The notes beneath the pieces are model-generated. The model was given only the letters and a program-made list of their open reading frames with translations, searched no databases and had not been told where the DNA came from. Made by a program: the position numbers and the translations under genes. Source: JAWKTT01 sp041398965 (GTDB lineage Bacteria; Planctomycetota; Planctomycetia; Planctomycetales; Planctomycetaceae). Taken from it: a stretch of DNA of 64,000 nucleotides. The DNA lies in NCBI GenBank assembly GCA_041398965.1, contig JAWKTT010000014.1, forward strand, positions 71,208 to 135,207. The letters are read 5' to 3'. Every line of letters starts with the position of its first letter. The first letter of the stretch is position 1. Positions 55,775 to 64,000 of the stretch are shown in pieces.

Positions 55775-57178
55775 ATGACCACCCCGATTCGCTTTCCACA
55801 CGAAGACCTCTCGAATGCCAATCGGGAGGTACTCGATCGACTGGAGCCTGTGGCCTTACGGACATTTACCCCGTCCAAGGCCCTGTTTTCTAAGTCGTAT
55901 GGTGTCTTTCATGAGACCCCGGAAGGACGTCGGCTCTACGACTTCTCGAGCGGTGTCCTCGTGGCGAATCTTGGCCACAACCCTGTCCGCTGGATGCGAC
56001 GCTTCGGCGAATTAATGCGCTGGCAGCCGGACTTCTTCGGACCATCCAGCAAGCCCGACGAGGGCTATCACGCTGCCGTCACCCTGACTGCCTATAACGC
56101 CGCAACGCCGCTGGAATCACAGGCGACAAGTCGACTGGTCGACAGCTTGCGCACGACGTCTCTCGGGAATCGTCTGCAACAGGTGATGTGGGCCGCTTCC
56201 GGTTCGGAAGCGGTTCAGAAGGCACTCTGGGCCTGCCTGCACTTTCACCCCGAGCGAAACATCATCCTCGCGACACGTCATGGATTTCATGGGAAGAAGG
56301 GGTTGGCGGGAGCCGTCACCGGATCGGAAGAGAGTCCCGATCGTGATCCGAGAGTCCGCTTCATCGGATTTCCGCGAGCTGAGATCGATGACGTCTCTCG
56401 CATGCAGCAAACGCTCGACCTTACGCCGTTTTCTCAAGAACTCGACGCCATCGCCCGCGAACTCGGGCCACAGATCAACTGCCTCATCACCGAGCCCTAT
56501 CTTGGCGGAGGAGGGAGCTATCATCCCCCTGCCGAGTATCTGCAACTGCTCGTCAACTGGTGTCGCAAGCATGACGTCTTGTTCATTCTGGACGAAGTGC
56601 AGTCCAACTTCGGACGGACTGGTCGCATGTATGCTTTCGAGAAATATGGGATCGAACCGGACTTCGTCTGTTTAGGAAAGGGATTGGGGAACGGCGTCCC
56701 GGTGAGTGCAGCCGCGGGACGTGCCGACGTCATGGCCAGCCTGAAGTATGGCGAAGCGTCAGACACCTGGAGCGCCAATCCCATCTCCTGTGCGGCTGTG
56801 ATTGCGACGCTCGACGAGTTCGAACGGACGAAAATCGTCGACAACATCTCTTCTCGCACGGAGCAATTCGTTGCCGGCCTGAATCGTCTGAAAGAGACCG
56901 GCCTGGTTGCCAAGGTGCGGGGCGAAGGGATGGTCTTCGGCATCGAGTGTGCTGCGGTCGGGAAGAAGGCTTCGCAAGAGGTCGCGATCGAAATCGTCCG
57001 AGCCTGCTATCTGGGTGATGGCCATCATGGAATCCACCTGCTTGGCCCACTCGCCGGTAACGTCATTCGTATCAGCCCGCCACTGACGATCACAGAAGCA
57101 GAAGCCACCGACTCGCTCGACCTTTTGTACCGACTGATCGCCGGCCTCGCATCTTCCATGTCAGTTGCAAGACATTGA
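55775..57178 (+). CDS. Class III PLP-dependent aminotransferase
   Basis: This protein has 467 residues from the ATG at 55775 (GGAG nine bases upstream); earlier in-frame codons overlap the AAA+ gene and are shadow. Class III motifs are present: ASGSEAVQKALW, then RHGFHGKKG, FILDEVQSNFGRTG (Asp for the pyridine nitrogen) and LGKGLGNGVPVSA with the PLP-binding Lys. The family covers ornithine, acetylornithine, GABA and related transaminases; the substrate cannot be read from sequence. No pathway neighbours help. Confidence 0.92.
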   Translation: MTTPIRFPHEDLSNANREVLDRLEPVALRTFTPSKALFSKSYGVFHETPEGRRLYDFSSGVLVANLGHNPVRWMRRFGELMRWQPDFFGPSSKPDEGYHAAVTLTAYNAATPLESQATSRLVDSLRTTSLGNRLQQVMWAASGSEAVQKALWACLHFHPERNIILATRHGFHGKKGLAGAVTGSEESPDRDPRVRFIGFPRAEIDDVSRMQQTLDLTPFSQELDAIARELGPQINCLITEPYLGGGGSYHPPAEYLQLLVNWCRKHDVLFILDEVQSNFGRTGRMYAFEKYGIEPDFVCLGKGLGNGVPVSAAAGRADVMASLKYGEASDTWSANPISCAAVIATLDEFERTKIVDNISSRTEQFVAGLNRLKETGLVAKVRGEGMVFGIECAAVGKKASQEVAIEIVRACYLGDGHHGIHLLGPLAGNVIRISPPLTITEAEATDSLDLLYRLIAGLASSMSVARH

Positions 57179-57409
57179 TGCCCTGTGGAAAGGGATCAAT
57201 TCTGCATTCTGTGCTCTTCCCCATTGAGGGGGCGACTGACAGGAAGCTGTTCCTTTTCGGTTGCATTGATCGTGTCCCCCAAGTCCTTGTCCCCCACTGA
57301 CAAGCCCTGCAAGACAGGGAAGTCAACAGTCGGTGAGAGGATGCGGCTGGTCGCTTGGATCACAATCCGGGGGAATACCCCCTGTCACGGTCGGCTTTCC
57401 CCAGAGTCG

Positions 57410-58066
57410 TTACTCGACCTTGGCGGCTCGTTCGAGAGCTTCGTCGTCTCCGGCGATAAGCATGGTGTCGGAGTCTTTGAGGATGTAATTTGGATCGGGC
57501 GAAGAGACGATCTTGTCGGTCAGGATATCATGAATGCCCACGACGGTGATGTTGTATTCCTGGCGCAGCTTGAGGTCGCGAATCGATCGCCCGTGCCAGA
57601 GGGAGGGAACGCCCATCTCTTGGATGCTGAACCCCTTCCCCAGCCGCACGAAGTTGAGAAGTGCCACACCACTTATCCGGCTGGCAAGGGCAATGGCGGT
57701 GTCTCGTTCGGGAAAGACGGTGTCGCTGACGCCGATGCGTTGCATGACCCGTGCATGGTCGATCGAAACGACTTTGACGAAGATTTCGCGGACCCCCAAA
57801 GTTCTTAGTGCCATCGTCGCCAGAATGCTCGATGAGATGTCGTCCCCGGTGGAAACGATCGCGGCATCGACCGACTCGACGCCGATTCGCTGGAGGGTTT
57901 CCACTTGAGTTGCGTCACCGACGACGGCATTGGCAACGAAGGCCGCGAGTCGATCTACGACTGCCCCATTGACGTCAATCGCGATGACGTCATGGTTCCC
58001 TTCAGCCAGGGATTGCGCAACTGTGAATCCGAAGTTTCCCAATCCGACAACCACAAAACGCTTCAT
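57410..58066 (-). CDS. TrkA/KtrA-type potassium uptake regulator
   Basis: This protein has 218 residues from the second of two adjacent ATGs, at 58066 (GGAG six bases before it). The RCK N-domain has [10 protein letters not shown] (GxGxxG) with the acidic end of strand 2 in VIAIDVN, binding NAD(H) or ATP/ADP. The TrkA-C domain follows ([13 protein letters not shown], then [13 protein letters not shown]). It lies 32 bases downstream of trkH in the same operon and would gate that channel from the cytoplasmic side. Confidence 0.92.
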   Translation of the reverse strand: MKRFVVVGLGNFGFTVAQSLAEGNHDVIAIDVNGAVVDRLAAFVANAVVGDATQVETLQRIGVESVDAAIVSTGDDISSSILATMALRTLGVREIFVKVVSIDHARVMQRIGVSDTVFPERDTAIALASRISGVALLNFVRLGKGFSIQEMGVPSLWHGRSIRDLKLRQEYNITVVGIHDILTDKIVSSPDPNYILKDSDTMLIAGDDEALERAAKVE

Positions 58067-58098
58067 CATTTACTCCAGGGAAAAACGGCGTCACGGTC

Positions 58099-59517
58099 CT
58101 ATCCGACCATGACATCTTCATACGCCAATCGGTACTCGCTTCGTTGCGACAGTCGGGCGATGAGTGCTGCCGCAATCGAAAGGGGCCCCGTCCGACCGAC
58201 AAACATCAACACAATGACTATCCACCGTGAGGTGATGTTCAGATCTTGTGTGACCCCCATCGAAAGGCCCACAGTGTTAAAGGCACTCACAGCCTCGAAG
58301 ACGATCACAAGAAAGCTACGTTCCTGCGTGATCATTCCTCCTCCATAGGACAACGCAAAAACACCCAGCACGACGATTGATGTCGCGATGACATACAGCC
58401 CGGTCGCCCGTTGAATCGTTTCTTCGGGGATCGATCGGCGGGCAAAGGTTGCGGTCGATTGAGATCGCAAACGCGACCACGCGACCAACCCCAACAGCGC
58501 AAAGGTCGTTGTCTTCATGCCTCCGGCTGTTGAACCGGGACAGCCTCCAATCATCATCAGCAGAATCGTCAGAAAGCTGGTGCTATCTGTGGTGGCGGCG
58601 TAGTCGATCGAGTTGAAGCCCGCTGTCCGAGGGGTGACGCTCATGAAGAACGAATTCGAGAGCTTGTCGACGACCGACATCTCCTTCAACACGCCGTCCC
58701 ATTCAAACAGGGCAAACAGTCCCCATCCAACGACGAGCAGCAACAGCGTCACCAGCAGGACAAGTTTGCTGTGTACCGACAACCGTCTCAATGGACTTTT
58801 CGGTCGCAGTCGGAGTTGGATTTCTTCCATCGTGATGAAACCGATTCCCCCGGCAAGAATGAGAAGCGAGATCACGATGAGCGTGGCGGGAGAATTATTG
58901 AAGTCGACAAGCGAGGCCGAGTTGGTCGAGAAGCCTGCGTTGCAGAAGGCACTGACCGAGTGAAACAGTGCTGGCCACGCCGCATTGGACCAACCGATCT
59001 TCGGCCCCCAAATGAGGAACAGGATCACCGCCCCCAACGACTCAAAGAACAGCGTGAATCGCACGATGTCCCGAATCAGATCGCGGGCAGAAACATACGG
59101 GAGCACATGGGCACCGCCCTTGGCGACCGTCTCGGTTCTAATCGATGGTCGTCCTCCGAGGGCCGAGATAATCACACTGGAAAGGACCAGCATCCCGAGT
59201 CCCCCCAACTGAATCAGAAGCAGAAGTACTGCCTGACCCGCCGGGGTAAAATAGGTGGCTGTGTCGACGACGATGAGACCGGTCACGCAAACCGCACTTG
59301 TTGCGGTGAAGACTGCATCACCCCAACTTAGGGGATCGCCGGTGTAGAGACCCGGGAGCAACTTCAGGCAAAGTGTGCCAAAGGCGATTAACCCGAGGAA
59401 AGAAGCGACGAAAACTTCCGCGGGAGAAAGTCGACGGGAGCGAAAACTCCAACGTCCTCCCTTCTTCGACTTTCGCTGACTGCTGGTGCTGCGGTGTTTA
59501 CCCACGTTCGCTCGCAT
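58099..59517 (-). CDS. TrkH/KtrB-type potassium transporter
   Basis: This protein has 472 residues from the ATG at 59517; an extension to 59607 exists. The N-terminus is strongly basic, and about eight transmembrane segments follow. Four pore-loop selectivity motifs centred on Gly are visible: [29 protein letters not shown] and SAFNTVGLS. These are diagnostic of the Trk/Ktr/HKT superfamily. It is the first gene of a two-gene operon with the RCK regulator. Confidence 0.94.
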   Translation of the reverse strand: MRANVGKHRSTSSQRKSKKGGRWSFRSRRLSPAEVFVASFLGLIAFGTLCLKLLPGLYTGDPLSWGDAVFTATSAVCVTGLIVVDTATYFTPAGQAVLLLLIQLGGLGMLVLSSVIISALGGRPSIRTETVAKGGAHVLPYVSARDLIRDIVRFTLFFESLGAVILFLIWGPKIGWSNAAWPALFHSVSAFCNAGFSTNSASLVDFNNSPATLIVISLLILAGGIGFITMEEIQLRLRPKSPLRRLSVHSKLVLLVTLLLLVVGWGLFALFEWDGVLKEMSVVDKLSNSFFMSVTPRTAGFNSIDYAATTDSTSFLTILLMMIGGCPGSTAGGMKTTTFALLGLVAWSRLRSQSTATFARRSIPEETIQRATGLYVIATSIVVLGVFALSYGGGMITQERSFLVIVFEAVSAFNTVGLSMGVTQDLNITSRWIVIVLMFVGRTGPLSIAAALIARLSQRSEYRLAYEDVMVG

Positions 59518-59850
59518 CCTCTCGACCTGGCGGACCTCCCGCTGCGACCGGCATCCCGCCATCTTGCAGCCATTGCTTCGTAAAACGTTAGTCCATGTCC
59601 CCCCCACGGTTCAAGTGGAGACGAAACTCCGAGGGGGCTATGGGGCAGCCCCCATTCAAAAGCAACAGTAATACCGGGGGTTCACAGCGGAAGAGAAGGG
59701 TGGCTGGCATCATCAACCGCGATATGGGGAATGCCACGATGTCGCTTGTCGTTTGCTCGAGCGAGAGTTGACTTTGCTGGCCTCCTTCATGAACATCGAT
59801 CACATGATTTTGCCCTCGACACTTTGCCCGACGATATGGGGAAGCGACAC

Positions 59851-60306
59851 ATGTCACCTGAAATGTCACCGACAGTCGGGCATCAACTTTTCTCCACTCA
59901 GTGTTTCAACGAAGTCTGGGACCTGATCGAACGGCCTCAGCGGACAGAGAACGACGATCAACTGATGCTCTCGACCTGTTACGCTTCGATCTACCATTGG
60001 CTCCATCGCGACGACTGCGTCGACCAGAATCTTTCGATTGGGTACTGGCAACTCTCTCGTGTCTACTCTTTGCTGCAAAATGGTCCCGAGGCCAAGAGGG
60101 CAGCGGAGTTGTGTTTGAAATTCAGCGCGTCGTTAGAGCCGTTTTACCAGGGATACGCCTACGAGGCGATGGCACGAGCGACGGGCATTGCAGGAAACAC
60201 TGTCGAGGCGAAACGCCTCGCCGTCGTCGCAAGAGACTTCGCAGGAAAAGTGGAAGAGGCGGAGAGTCGCGACATGCTGCTGAAGGACCTTGACGCACTT
60301 TCGTGA
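59851..60306 (+). CDS. Small helical-repeat protein, unknown function
   Basis: This protein has 151 residues from the ATG at 59851 (GGGGAAG upstream); longer starts at 59836 or 59731 are possible. The sequence is all-helical and TPR-like: VWDLIERPQRTENDDQLMLS, then ASIYHWLHRDD and WQLSRVYSLL. Similar short proteins of this pattern are widespread and uncharacterised. It overlaps the open upstream end of the S9 peptidase frame and is probably co-transcribed with it. Confidence 0.7.
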   Translation: MSPEMSPTVGHQLFSTQCFNEVWDLIERPQRTENDDQLMLSTCYASIYHWLHRDDCVDQNLSIGYWQLSRVYSLLQNGPEAKRAAELCLKFSASLEPFYQGYAYEAMARATGIAGNTVEAKRLAVVARDFAGKVEEAESRDMLLKDLDALS

Positions 60307-60352
60307 CGACGTTGCTGTGACGGATGGATCGACCGACTTTGGAGTGAACGAC

Positions 60353-62719
60353 GTGAGACGACTTCTAATCGCGAGCTGCTGCCTGCTGATGGTCTCTTCC
60401 GTCGGTGCTGACGAGCGAATCGAATCTGCGTTGTCTTTCGTGCGGCAGACCGACAACCTTGTCTTTCGTGATCAGGTCGAACCGCACTGGCTGGATGATG
60501 GAAGTGGGTTGTGGTACCGGGTGAAGACCGGTCGACAGAGTCAGGAGTTTGTCTTTGTGTCGACGCCATCGGGAGAGCGTCGGGTCGCGAAGGACTTTTC
60601 ATCCCTCAATCTGCCGGAGAGTGACGGGGTCTCGACGACCGAATTGTCGACCGAAATTCGGAAGTCGGCCCGCACTGGAGCGGCGTCAAGTATCACTTTC
60701 GTCAACAAGTTGAAGGACGAAGTGAAGTTCATTTGGATCAATCAACAGGGAGAGCGAATCCCCTATGGCACGCTGGAGGCGGGGGCCGAGAAGAAGATGC
60801 AGAGCTATGATGGACATGTCTGGCTCATCACCAGCATAAAGGGCGAGACGATCGCAGTCGCCGAAGTTGCGGCTACTCCGCACACCGTCACTATCAATGG
60901 ACCCGGAAAGGTGAAGGAACCGAAAGACAAGAAGCCCGAAGGGGCAGCTGGTCGACGTCGCGGCGAGGAGTCGCCGGATGGAAAGTGGGTCGTGATTATC
61001 GAAGAGGGCGTCGTCAAGCTGAGAGACCGAAAGTCGCAAACGACGACTCATGTGCCGACCGATTACGATGGAGTCTCCCCTTTCCGCAGCGGAGTCTCGT
61101 GGAGTCCTGACTCTCGGGCGTTTGTCGTGAGTTGTGCGGACGATGTCTCGCAACGGGAGGTAGCGATTGTCGAGTCTCGCCCGGCGAATCAAACTCAACC
61201 GGCGTTGAAGACCCTTCGATACACCAAACCGGGAGACCCTTTGCCAAAGCCGAAGCCGGTGCTGTTTCATGTCACCGACGCCGGGGGCGAATGGGTTCCT
61301 ATCGCCACAGATCTGTTCGACAACCCCTTTACCGAGTCGCAGCGAGTTCCGGTGCAGTGGTCGCCAGATGGTCGGGAGTTTTACTTCAGCTACAACCAGC
61401 GCGGTCATCAGGTGTATCGAGTACTGGCAGTCCATGCAGAAACAGGGGCCATCCGGGCGATTGTCGATGAGGTCAGCCCGACGTTCATCGACTACGCCAA
61501 CAAAACATGGCGGCACTGGCTGCCTGATTCGGGCGAGTTACTTTGGATGAGCGAGCGGGACGGATGGTGTCATCTTTGGTTGTACGATGTCGCTTCCGGA
61601 ACGGTGAAGCAGCAAGTGACTCAAGGGAATTGGCCGGTTCGTGAGGTGCTCTCGGTCGACGAAGAGCAGCGAGTGGTCTGGTTTCTTGCCAGTGGACTGC
61701 GTAAGGAAGAGAGTCCCTATCATCTTCATCTGTGTCGGGTGAATCTTGACGGCACGGACTTTCGACAGCTCACCGACTCGGATGGTACGCATCGAGTCAA
61801 ATTTTCTCCTGATCGGAAGTATTTTGTGGCCGAATGGTCGCGAGTTGACCATCCGCCAGTTCACGAATTGCGGAGCAGCGAAGATGGCAGACTCGTCAGC
61901 GTGCTGGAGACAGCCGACATTCGGGGGCTCCTCAAGTCTGGCTGGACCTTGCCGGAGCGCTTTGTTGCCAAAGGCCGCGATGGGGTGCATGACATTCATG
62001 GACTGATCGTTAAGCCATCGCACTTCGACCCGAGCCAAACCTATCCCATCGTCGAGGAGGTTTACGCGGGGCCTCACGCCGCCGCGACACCGAAGACGTT
62101 CAGCCGTCTTACCCGGCAGCACGCCATTGCCGAGTTAGGCTTCATCGTCGTGCAGTCTGATGGAATGGGGACGAATCACCGAGGCAAGGCGTTTCATGAC
62201 GTTTGTTGGAAGAACCTCAAAGATGCTGGCTTCCCGGACCGGATCGCTTGGATTCGTCAAGCGGCAGGGTCGCGGCCCTGGATGGACCTCAGTCGCGTTG
62301 GCATCTATGGTGGAAGTGCAGGTGGACAGAACGCCATGCGCGCCTTGTTGGATCATCACGACTTCTACCATGTCGCGATCGCAGACTGTGGCTGTCATGA
62401 TAATCGGATGGACAAAATCTGGTGGAACGAGCAGTGGATGGGATGGCCTGTCGACGAAAGTTATCGGGCAAGTTCCAACTTCGAGGACGCCCATAAACTC
62501 CAAGGGAGACTGCTGTTAATCGTGGGCGAACTCGACACCAACGTCGACCCTGCCAGTACGGCCCAGGTGGTCGGTGCACTGCAAAAGGCCCAGAAGTCGT
62601 TCGACTACATGCCGATCATGGGAGCCGGTCACGGAGCCGCCGAAACCCCTTATGGATCGCGTCTTCGGATGGAGTATCTCGTCCGTCACTTGCTGGATCA
62701 TCCTCGGGAGACCCGTTGA
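60353..62719 (+). CDS. S9-family prolyl oligopeptidase (DPP IV-like), exported
   Basis: This protein has 788 residues from the GTG at 60353 (GGAG eight bases upstream), which places a signal peptide (RRLLIASCCLLMVSSVGA) at the N-terminus; an earlier TTG in frame lacks that logic. The body is a beta-propeller with WSPDGREFYF-type blades, and the C-terminal alpha/beta-hydrolase has GIYGGSAGGQNAM (nucleophile Ser), GELDTNVDP (Asp) and GAGHGAAE (His). All three triad residues are present. It is probably a periplasmic dipeptidyl- or oligopeptidase. Confidence 0.92.
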   Translation: MRRLLIASCCLLMVSSVGADERIESALSFVRQTDNLVFRDQVEPHWLDDGSGLWYRVKTGRQSQEFVFVSTPSGERRVAKDFSSLNLPESDGVSTTELSTEIRKSARTGAASSITFVNKLKDEVKFIWINQQGERIPYGTLEAGAEKKMQSYDGHVWLITSIKGETIAVAEVAATPHTVTINGPGKVKEPKDKKPEGAAGRRRGEESPDGKWVVIIEEGVVKLRDRKSQTTTHVPTDYDGVSPFRSGVSWSPDSRAFVVSCADDVSQREVAIVESRPANQTQPALKTLRYTKPGDPLPKPKPVLFHVTDAGGEWVPIATDLFDNPFTESQRVPVQWSPDGREFYFSYNQRGHQVYRVLAVHAETGAIRAIVDEVSPTFIDYANKTWRHWLPDSGELLWMSERDGWCHLWLYDVASGTVKQQVTQGNWPVREVLSVDEEQRVVWFLASGLRKEESPYHLHLCRVNLDGTDFRQLTDSDGTHRVKFSPDRKYFVAEWSRVDHPPVHELRSSEDGRLVSVLETADIRGLLKSGWTLPERFVAKGRDGVHDIHGLIVKPSHFDPSQTYPIVEEVYAGPHAAATPKTFSRLTRQHAIAELGFIVVQSDGMGTNHRGKAFHDVCWKNLKDAGFPDRIAWIRQAAGSRPWMDLSRVGIYGGSAGGQNAMRALLDHHDFYHVAIADCGCHDNRMDKIWWNEQWMGWPVDESYRASSNFEDAHKLQGRLLLIVGELDTNVDPASTAQVVGALQKAQKSFDYMPIMGAGHGAAETPYGSRLRMEYLVRHLLDHPRETR

Positions 62720-63146
62720 TACAAGAGAGGACTCATTATCGAAGCGTCAGACTCACCTGAGCAGAACGACGCAAGCCGCCGGTAGCACGAACAGGATCGC
62801 CGCTCACGAATTCCTACTGGATTACCGGACGATGTCTGGCTTCGCGAAAGCTTTTCGTAACAGTATCGACAATCGTCAATCATCACTCGGCAATGCTTAC
62901 TCCCACGATTTCAAGCACCGGCATGGGAGCGAAGGGAGTGTAAACGGTGTCGCGCACACGAAGCAGAGATGCTGAGAATATCGGTCTCCACGTGATGCGA
63001 AAGATTGGTTAGCATATGGTCAGCAGGGTTCCAAGTTGGAGGCCGATCAAGGAGGATCGGAGATGCACAGTCAGCGAGAGAGAATCGTTTGTCTTGATTC
63101 CACACGACTCGCAGTCGCGAGTGGTTGCGGAGGGGATGTCGAGCGC
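62720..63146. other. Intergenic, no gene seen
   Basis: About 430 bases lie between the S9 peptidase and the next exported protein. Nothing recognisable was found; the promoter of the downstream gene should lie here. Confidence 0.4.
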
Positions 63147-64000
63147 ATGGGCTCTCATTCTCTGCGGAATGGTCCATCGACTTTATGTCCGGAGCGTCGT
63201 CCAAAGTTACGGCAAAGGTCGGACAGTCAGCGAAGACTCGTCGTCGCAGCTCGATGCTTTGTGCTGTTGTGTGTGGTGATGCTTTCATCGTTTGCGGTGG
63301 CTCAACCGCGTCAGGCTGCGACTTTGTTGCCCTCTCAGCTCAACTGGGGTCAGGAGTTGCCGGTGTCGAAGGACGTTGCGACTGTCTCTCCGATGGAGGA
63401 TGATGCGACGTTGCGTGAAGTGCGATTTCTTAGCTCGCAGGAAATCGTCGCGATCGGCGATCGGGGGGTGGTTTGGCGATCGACTGATGGCGGGGAGACT
63501 TGGTCGTTTGTGCATGTTCCAACCTCCGCCTCATTGCGTGGTATGCACTTTGTGACGAATCAGGTCGGCTGGATTGTTGGCCGAGATGTCGCCCCATACA
63601 CACAGGTTTCGACTGGGGTCGTCCTGTACACCGAAGATGGTGGACGGACCTGGAAACGTCGGGGAACTCAGGCATTGCCGGGGCTCGAGAGCGTGCAGTT
63701 CTTTGGACCCGAACAGGGGATCGCCGTTGGTGACTCATCCGCGGACTTTCCCAGTGGCATCATTGAGACGAGCGACGGCGGGCAGACTTGGCGAGCGGTT
63801 GAAGGAGCTGGAGCCGAGGGGTGGGAGGCATTGGCTTGCTTCGGACCGCAGGAGGGAGTTGTCTCGGGAGTGCGTGGGGGACATGGAGTCATTGGGCAGG
63901 GGCGACTAATGCCCCTTCCGCCCGACTTTGGTCTGCCTGGGATGCACGGCGTCTCTGTTGATGCGACCGGGCGGGGTTGGATGGTCGGAGATGGGGCGCT
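63147..64000 (+). CDS. BNR/YCF48-like exported protein (partial)
   Basis: The gene is cut by the window end. The N-terminus is uncertain: ATG 63147 gives a long basic n-region before a hydrophobic segment (RCFVLLCVVMLSSFAVAQ). After cleavage come BNR/Asp-box-type blades: WRSTDGGETWSF, YTEDGGRTWKRR and ETSDGGQTWRA, each with the SxDxGxTW motif. This is the pattern of YCF48/sialidase-like beta-propellers. At least 284 residues are visible. Function is unknown; exported propellers of this type are common in planctomycetes. Confidence 0.8.
   Translation, partial: MGSHSLRNGPSTLCPERRPKLRQRSDSQRRLVVAARCFVLLCVVMLSSFAVAQPRQAATLLPSQLNWGQELPVSKDVATVSPMEDDATLREVRFLSSQEIVAIGDRGVVWRSTDGGETWSFVHVPTSASLRGMHFVTNQVGWIVGRDVAPYTQVSTGVVLYTEDGGRTWKRRGTQALPGLESVQFFGPEQGIAVGDSSADFPSGIIETSDGGQTWRAVEGAGAEGWEALACFGPQEGVVSGVRGGHGVIGQGRLMPLPPDFGLPGMHGVSVDATGRGWMVGDGA

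Overview
The window comes from a planctomycete (phylum Planctomycetota, class Planctomycetia; genus not resolvable by eye). Supporting signs are a DUF1559 protein with a prepilin-type N-terminus, a cytochrome-c-like PSCyt/DUF1549/DUF1553 protein, a DUF2617 protein, multi-GYF and FHA/coiled-coil membrane proteins, a very long secretin with planctomycete-style N-terminal repeats, and a twin-arginine Gfo/Idh/MocA oxidoreductase. Most of the DNA reads as ordinary chromosome with moderately high GC and widely spaced genes.

Layout. 1-8.3 kb: two large minus-strand genes (FHA/coiled-coil membrane protein; PSCyt1-DUF1549-DUF1553 protein). 8.3-16.2 kb: plus-strand genes for a triple-GYF membrane protein, DUF1844, RidA, DUF2752, an M20 peptidase, a small lipoprotein, a DUF1559 pseudopilin with a clear terminator, and DUF2617. 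16.3-19.7 kb: minus-strand MoxR ATPase/DUF58 pair and a Gfo/Idh/MocA oxidoreductase. 20.43 kb: tRNA-Arg(ACG), followed at once by a broken tyrosine integrase.

20.6-39.6 kb is an accessory island, bounded on the left by the tRNA and integrase remnant and on the right by LPS-related housekeeping genes. It holds (a) a small minus-strand cluster with a DUF4240 protein and a CPDCG-motif protein; (b) a tightly coupled operon of a PfkB-like/AAA+ fusion, a RyR-domain protein and a 1671-residue DUF4062-NACHT-WD40 protein; (c) two divergent TIR-NB-ARC genes ending in nearly identical 42-residue TPR arrays, both with clustered frameshifts; and (d) a SLOG protein with four membrane segments of the SLATT type. 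TIR, SLOG, RyR and DUF4062 are all domains known or predicted to make or sense NAD-derived or other nucleotide signals. The island therefore looks like a set of nucleotide-signal, STAND-ATPase immunity systems, and it is the most likely place for something undescribed.

40.2-64 kb: envelope and housekeeping genes return: a large LptC/OstA-like protein and a KdsD-type isomerase (LPS), a bacterioferritin with altered ferroxidase ligands, an M48 lipoprotein peptidase, the giant secretin, a parvulin-type PPIase lipoprotein, an AAA+ ATPase with an acidic tail, a class III aminotransferase, a TrkH/TrkA-type potassium uptake pair, a small helical-repeat protein, an S9 peptidase, and the start of a BNR/YCF48-like exported protein that runs off the window.

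All calls rest on reading translated sequence and motifs; no database search was possible.
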